Below are positions 57,987 through 64,000 of a stretch of DNA of 64,000 nucleotides, one piece after another. The stretch is taken from NCBI GenBank assembly GCA_025435555.1, contig JAIWWG010000017.1:248001-312000 (forward strand), in the 5' to 3' direction. The translations under genes were made by a program, and so were the position numbers. This DNA comes from Chytriomyces cf. hyalinus JEL632. Its lineage: Eukaryota; Chytridiomycota; Chytridiomycetes; Chytridiales; Chytriomycetaceae. Positions within the stretch are counted from its first letter, which is position 1. Each line of letters starts with the position of its first letter. The notes beneath the pieces were generated by a model that was not told the DNA's origin, ran no database searches, and worked only from the letters and a program-made list of their open reading frames with translations.

Positions 57987-59966
57987 TCATTTTTTGCCAA
58001 AGATTTCCGGGTGGTCATCCATGAATTTAAGCGCGTAGTCATCGGCGCCCACAATATGAAAATGGTGTTGATGAAAGAAGACATCCGCCCCTGGAGTAAC
58101 AGATTTTAAAAACTCTTCCCTATTTTTTTCAAAGTTTTTCACTCACCCAATCGAAAGTCGCTTGCAACGTAAACAGATTCCCCGTCAGGCTTTTTTATCT
58201 TTTTCTTTTCCAAGAACTTTCCTCCAACAATTCCCGAGTTCCGCTGATGTGGCTCAAACACGGATATTGTATCATCAGAGAGATACACGGAGATGACAAA
58301 CTGCCTATCCTTGTCCACTTGTTTCCCAGACTTTAGAACGGCAAGAAAGCGTAAGCGAATACCGTCATACGACATGAGCTTCCTGAAATCGGGCTTTTCA
58401 TCTTCACGAGACCCCCACAATGCCGGCGCCGGTTTTCCAGAAGTCGTCGGTGTGAATTCCTCGAGCGGAGCTTCCTCATAATCTTCAAGCCGAACAGGAT
58501 CAAACGTAGTCAGCCCATACTTGTCTCTGTAATAGTCTTGCGTGAACCCGTCACAATCGCAAATGACAAAGGGCCTGCCGTATAAATGCAGCACCGCTCC
58601 GATGGTGAAATCTCGCTCCGTGAAATAATCATCTGGACTTTCAATGGCAGTGGACCCGTAAAGAAACTTGGATTTTCGTTTTGGAAGTTTACAGCGTCGC
58701 AGAAAGAGCGTGTTTCTCTCCCGGCCGCTATTTGCTGGGATGCTTTCAATGATTTCAACAGTATCGTCGCTGAGATAGTAGTGAACAACCATGTGCCTTG
58801 CATCTCCAAACACAGAGTTTGTGTCGTCCCAAATGCAATAGAAACGAAGCACGCGACGGTCGTTTTCAAGAAACTGCTTGAGAGAGGTTTTCGGTTCACA
58901 AGGACGCGTTGCTTTCATTCGGGCCGTCAGTTCGTCACGGAGGGTCTGGTACGGATCTTGCGGAAAGGTTCCGTTGGACGGGACATGCACACCAAGGTTG
59001 CTCAAAAATTGCTGTTTGAATATTTGGGAAACAAGTCAGGCTGATCTACTTCAAACTACCGCAACTTACACGTGTAAACTGGTCGCAACCAATAATCATG
59101 AATGTCTTTGAATACAGCGTGACTTGCTTGTCGACATTCAAGTCGGTGATGGTAAAATGCTGGCCATTCTCTTCTCTTTGCTTTTGGATTCTGTGGCGAC
59201 GAATAAGAGTTCCTAGGGTTTGGCAAAGCCGAGTTAAGAAGCTGACAACAGCTACATTTTGCGGAAAAACAAACCCTGTGGAATCCCACTGTTTTGAGTT
59301 TTCGGCTCGCTGACATGGATGGTATCATCTTCGAGGTAAAAGTAGATGTTGCACCTGTGAAAACATAAGCTATCAGCAAAGAGCGGCATCATTTCAGGCC
59401 CTGACCGAACCTCCGAACGCGATATTGTTCCTCTCTTTTTTCATGCACCGCTTCTTGAAAGTACGCATAAAATCGAAGAACCTAAATGGAAACTCATTTT
59501 TTAGCTGGGGCTTATTCCAAACCATGAATTGCCCCTTCTGGTTACCTTGCGATCAAACGCGACCCACGCCGGGAGTCCCTCTCCCAGTTCGTTCGTATGC
59601 GGATACACGTCAATAGAAGTATGGACTACTGCTTCGTTCTGTCCAAACAGCGGTATCCCAGCTACAGTAACTTTTGGTTCAACGGTGGTGGCTGGGTGAT
59701 GCTTTTGAAATTCCATACCAATGCCAGGAGTTTCGTTCTTGAAGACAGAGACGGTATTTCTGTAGTCAAAAGCATGAGATTTTCGGTGATTTGGAAGGGC
59801 CTGAGTGGGTGTGTTGTTGATAAAGTCTTCTTGACAAGCTTCCTTTCATTGACACAAGCCTTACCATTTTGTCGAGTGGGAACGAGTGCCCAGCAAGAAA
59901 AGGCAGCTTCCTTTGCAACTCTTCCAGCGTAGGATCCACTCTGTCGAAGGGAATCTGGTCGTACAT
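57987..59966 (-). CDS. EFHC1/Rib72-type flagellar protein with three DM10 domains
   Basis: Seven exons on the minus strand: 59966-59865, 59800-59546, 59481-59411, 59354-59275, 59212-59070, 59011-58147 and 58090-57987 (539 residues). The family sits inside doublet microtubules of motile cilia and flagella. It starts with the conserved LQRKLPFLAGHSF and the RKSHAFDYRN segment. Three DM10 modules follow: VLRFYAYFQE...YFYLEDDTIHVSEPKTQNSG; VLRFYCIWDDTNSVFGDAR...YYLSDDTVEIIES; and LRFLAVLKSG...VYLSDDTISVFEPHQRNSG. Each ends with a C-D-x-F or related core (IIGCDQFTR, VICDCDGFTQDYYRDKYG). The protein stops directly after the third module, so the C-terminal EF-hand region of animal EFHC1 is absent. 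It is a strong sign that the organism makes flagellated cells. Confidence 0.94.
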
Positions 59967-60336
59967 TCTGGCTGTGAAGGACGCGACGGAGGTCTTTGAC
60001 AATATTTATTTTTACATAAGGCGCTTGACAATTTCCTCAACTTTCCCACTTCAACGCGTCCAGTTTCAGTGAAGCATGAGACTTATATTCGAACACTACT
60101 CCAGAAATATGAGGCATGGAGGAAGGAGCTGGGTTTCAGATAAGTACCGGTGCAGCATTTGTTGCTACCTTTGGAGGTATCTCGGCTTCAAGAAGGAGCC
60201 GCCGAATATCAAAAGAGCCTCACGAGATTCGACATTTTCAACAGATCCAGGCATGTACCAAAAGGGTTCAAAAACAAGTGGATTTTTTTTCATCCCAAAA
60301 ACGAGTCAAAGCAATAAAAACAGTTGAGAAATGTCT
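59967..60336. other. Intergenic region between CDK1 and the EFHC1-like gene
   Basis: 370 bp between two minus-strand genes, holding the EFHC1-like promoter and the CDK1 3' end. No coding frame or RNA gene recognised. Confidence 0.45.
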
Positions 60337-61673
<1,337 letters not shown>

Positions 61674-61751
61674 TCTGCGTGCGTTGTTGGCGGTGCTGCG
61701 TACTGTATTTTTTTGCTGCGGTAAATTTATGGTTTTCAGATTCGGACCGAC

Positions 61752-61946
61752 TTAAAATAAAAAGTATCCGAACTCCACAATTTCTGCTTGGCGACCATAA
61801 CCCAGTCCTCCAGGACAATCAACATCGATATAGCAGGCGTTGATGCATGCGGCGTAGTAACAAACGAGGTCTTTTGCCGCTTTAGTTTTGATGGGATGTC
61901 TTGTCAACTCCTCGTCCGAGATAGTAACCACCCTACCTGCATGCAT
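61752..61946 (-). CDS. Possible small protein upstream of CDK1
   Basis: A 64-codon frame on the minus strand with a cysteine- and tyrosine-containing second half (DLVCYYAACINACYIDVDCP, then GGLGYGRQAEIVEFGYF). No known domain or signal peptide. A GTACAC...CATGCAG pair just upstream could splice a one-codon ATG exon onto GRVVTISDEEL. It ends 79 bp before the CDK1 ATG on the same strand, so its 3' end would overlap the CDK1 promoter. Composition looks more protein-like than its surroundings, but the call is weak. Confidence 0.25.
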   Translation of the reverse strand: MHAGRVVTISDEELTRHPIKTKAAKDLVCYYAACINACYIDVDCPGGLGYGRQAEIVEFGYFLF

Positions 61947-62170
61947 GCCTGGTCGCTAACCGGATCTACTTCGCGCAAATCCGATGCTGGTGTACCATGA
62001 AGAAATCATAGAAGCAGCCGTGGACCCTTGATTTGAGTTGCGGTATTGAGATGCATTGCTTCTGGTTTTCAGACACATTCTTCACCTGCAAAACAGGAAA
62101 CGCGAACAACCTTCACATCATTTGCATCTTCTTCCTTTCATCGTGAGCAAGTCGACTTTCAACTGAATAC

Positions 62171-62240
62171 AAAAAAAAAAGAAAAGAAAAAAAAAAAGGA
62201 AAATACAGTTGCAAAAAAAAAAAGAAAAAAAGAAAAAAAT
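62171..62240 (+). repeat. A-rich low-complexity tract
   Basis: About 70 bases made of A runs broken by single G or GG, with a short CAGTTGC island near the middle. It lies 3' of the glutamine-rich gene (minus strand), where it reads as a polypyrimidine tract. The rest of 61947-62292 holds nothing recognisable. Confidence 0.7.
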
Positions 62241-62292
62241 TCACCATCCTTTGGGCGCAGCTGACAACAAAAAAGAGATTACAAGAAACGCA

Positions 62293-64000
62293 TTAATTTC
62301 CACTTCCCCAAACCCGACTCCCCATCCAGGCACCAACTCGGCCGGCACCGTTCGTATTACCCCCGCCTGAAACTAACCCTGCACTGAAACCGTTCTTAAG
62401 TTTTGAAGAACCGTTTGCACCTTGCTGATGGCTGCCGCTGTATTGTGCTCCACCAGCAATGTATTCTCCATACTTTGACGATCGGTGCATCTGCAGATGA
62501 TCTAACCCATCCAAGGACTCCTGCTGGCTCATGTAACCATTTTGCGTTGCATAGGATTGTTGATGATCTTGCTGAACATATGTTCGGCCTCCGGTAGCGT
62601 CCTCTCGACCTCCCGAGCTCCATCCATCCCTCCACAAAGACCGCAATGGCCCCCCAGATTTTTCTTGCCTCCGTTCTGCGCCACTCTTTCTGTCAAACTC
62701 TCCATACATAAATTCAATACTTTCCTCACGTCTCGGTTGGCGACGGTGTTGCGGCTGGATTTCATTAGCACCAGCCTCATTGCCTCCCAAAATTCTCATC
62801 TCGGAAAAGCTCGTCGACAGCTCTTCTCCAGCAGCTCCTTCAATAAAACTCTCTCCTTCATGCTCGAGCTCAATCCCTTCATGCTGCCTACTTCTAAAAC
62901 CCTGCTGCGGTAAAGATCGCACACCCACCCAACTGCTTCGGTCAAAATCTCTCAGACTTGCGGAACTTCCATGGCGATTCAGAGACCCACCACTCACAGG
63001 AGTATCATTCACAAACAACGTCGATGTCGCAGCTTTCAAATTCTCAGTCGAGGCAGAAGTCCAAGCGCCTCGCACTTTTCCTTGAGCAAGCTCTGAATTA
63101 CTTGCCTGCTGCTGCTGCTGCTGAGCACGTGCGGCTGACATTCCCAGTCGCGGCATGGAAGCCCGGTTTGTCGATGAGTTCATTGGAAGTTGTTGCTGCG
63201 ATGCACCAGGAATCGGCGCATTTTGCGGCGTCGGATAGAATTCAGGAAATGTTTGTCGACTGTTCCGATTCCGAAGCAAGACTTTCGCAGCGCTGGCATT
63301 TGCGTGTTGCTGCAAGACAGGTAACGATTTCCTCGTCCCCAAGTGTAACGAGGAGCTAGAACCATGGAGGCTAGACAAACGCTGAGGAAATAACATATGC
63401 GTATTATTCGAGGGCGGTGTAGGATAGATGCGCAACTGCGGTGTGGTGGTGCGGCTGTTGTTGGCAGCAGAGTAAAGCGAGTCGTATGAATCCACCCGTT
63501 TTTGTTGGTGTAAACGAGATTGTTGCTTGATTTGAAGCTGTTGCTGTTCGAATTGGCGTTGCTGCTGCTGTTGCAGTTGATGATTGTGGTAGTCAATGGT
63601 CCACGTCGGATGCAGCTGCGTTCTCGAGAGTTCGTACGCAATATTTGCATTTTTTTCCGATATTGTTGCCAATAGAGCACGGTTTTGTGATGCAATGTCC
63701 GGATACTGAAATAGTGGACGAGTAAATTAATTGAGGCTCAGCATGCAGGAGAAGAAAAATTGGACGGGATAAACCGAAGACAAGATTACTTACAGCATCG
63801 CAGCATGCCTTCCAGACCGAGTCACTGCGACCCTCCAAAAACGCAACAAATTGATCATCCCTGACACTCAAATCCCAGGACAGAAGATCGCCTGCCCATG
63901 CCTTCCAGACAGCAACTGCTTTTGCGACTTTGAAAACAGTAACCTGTGCCCAACTTGTTGCAGCGAATGCATTGTCATTCCATGCAGTGTCAGCAAGAAT
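62293..64000 (-). CDS. Glutamine/serine-rich protein, 5' part beyond the window
   Basis: Partial gene with exons 64000-63794 (open at the window edge) and 63705-62293; 540 codons before the stop are visible. The upstream part is alpha-helical and Trp/Ala-rich (SWAQVTVFKVAKAVAVWKAW, DDQFVAFLEGRSDSVWKACC) and may be the end of a folded domain. Across the intron it continues YPDIASQNRALLATISEKNA. The rest is a long low-complexity region with polyglutamine stretches (LQQQQQRQFEQQQLQ; AQQQQQQASN) and many Ser, Asn and Gly, ending in a Gly-rich tail. Family unknown. An ATG at 63672 would fit a gene starting there, but the clean splice to the upstream frame argues for a longer protein. Confidence 0.65.

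Noticed and set aside
62403-63359. Overlapping plus-strand frames opposite the glutamine-rich gene.
   Set aside because: They are antisense shadows; the minus-strand frame is one continuous 471-codon exon joined in phase to an upstream exon.

Overview
The window is nuclear DNA of a fungus, most likely a zoosporic (chytrid-type) one. It is densely packed with protein genes, and almost all are split by short introns (46-110 bp, GT-AG, any phase). A fungal affiliation is supported by a Gds1-type winged helix combined with KilA-N/APSES-like segments and a PEX30-like dysferlin-domain peroxin. A flagellum is suggested by a three-DM10 EFHC1/Rib72-type protein and a MAK/ICK-type (RCK) kinase. Species assignment is inference. 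No tRNA, rRNA, transposon, LTR or virus-like element, or CRISPR array was recognised. Exon boundaries were read by eye from splice motifs, frame continuity and remembered family sequences. Where a gene model is given, the exon phases close exactly.

Layout. 0-6.5 kb: N-terminus of eEF1A (-), UBR7 (+), a tandem pair of MGST3-like MAPEG genes (-), and a PEX30-like peroxin (+). 6.7-20.4 kb: importin-5/Kap121 (+), ARMC8/Gid5 (-), and a very large Gds1 + KilA-N nuclear protein (+). 20.7-28.4 kb: a small protein that shares the C-terminal tail of the MAK-type kinase, a GNAT acetyltransferase, two poorly known genes, an alpha/beta hydrolase, an unknown small gene and a GPI-type M60 peptidase. 28.9-39.9 kb: ERCC6/Rad26 (+), a GON4L-like SANT/zinc-finger protein (-), and the MAK/ICK-type kinase (-). 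41-46.4 kb: three consecutive minus-strand genes for single-pass membrane proteins, two with leucine-rich repeats. 46.6-57.7 kb: VPS39 (+), PCID2/Thp1 (-), a tandem pair of two-TM proteins (+), and DHX16/Prp2 (+). 58-64 kb: EFHC1-like protein (-), CDK1 (-), and a glutamine-rich protein cut by the window end (-).

Most genes are housekeeping: nuclear import, transcription-coupled repair, mRNA export, splicing, vacuolar tethering, ubiquitin ligases and the cell cycle. They are arranged as convergent and divergent pairs with very small gaps; divergent start codons are as close as 33 bp. The observation most likely to be new is the kinase-less relative of the RCK kinase tail at 20688-21455. It shares two separate conserved blocks with the kinase at 37546-39844. 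Other points of interest are the LRR/mucin-like membrane gene array, the apparent double KilA-N arrangement, the SANT + C2H2 + GON4L-like fusion, and two tandem duplicate pairs that differ by an intron.
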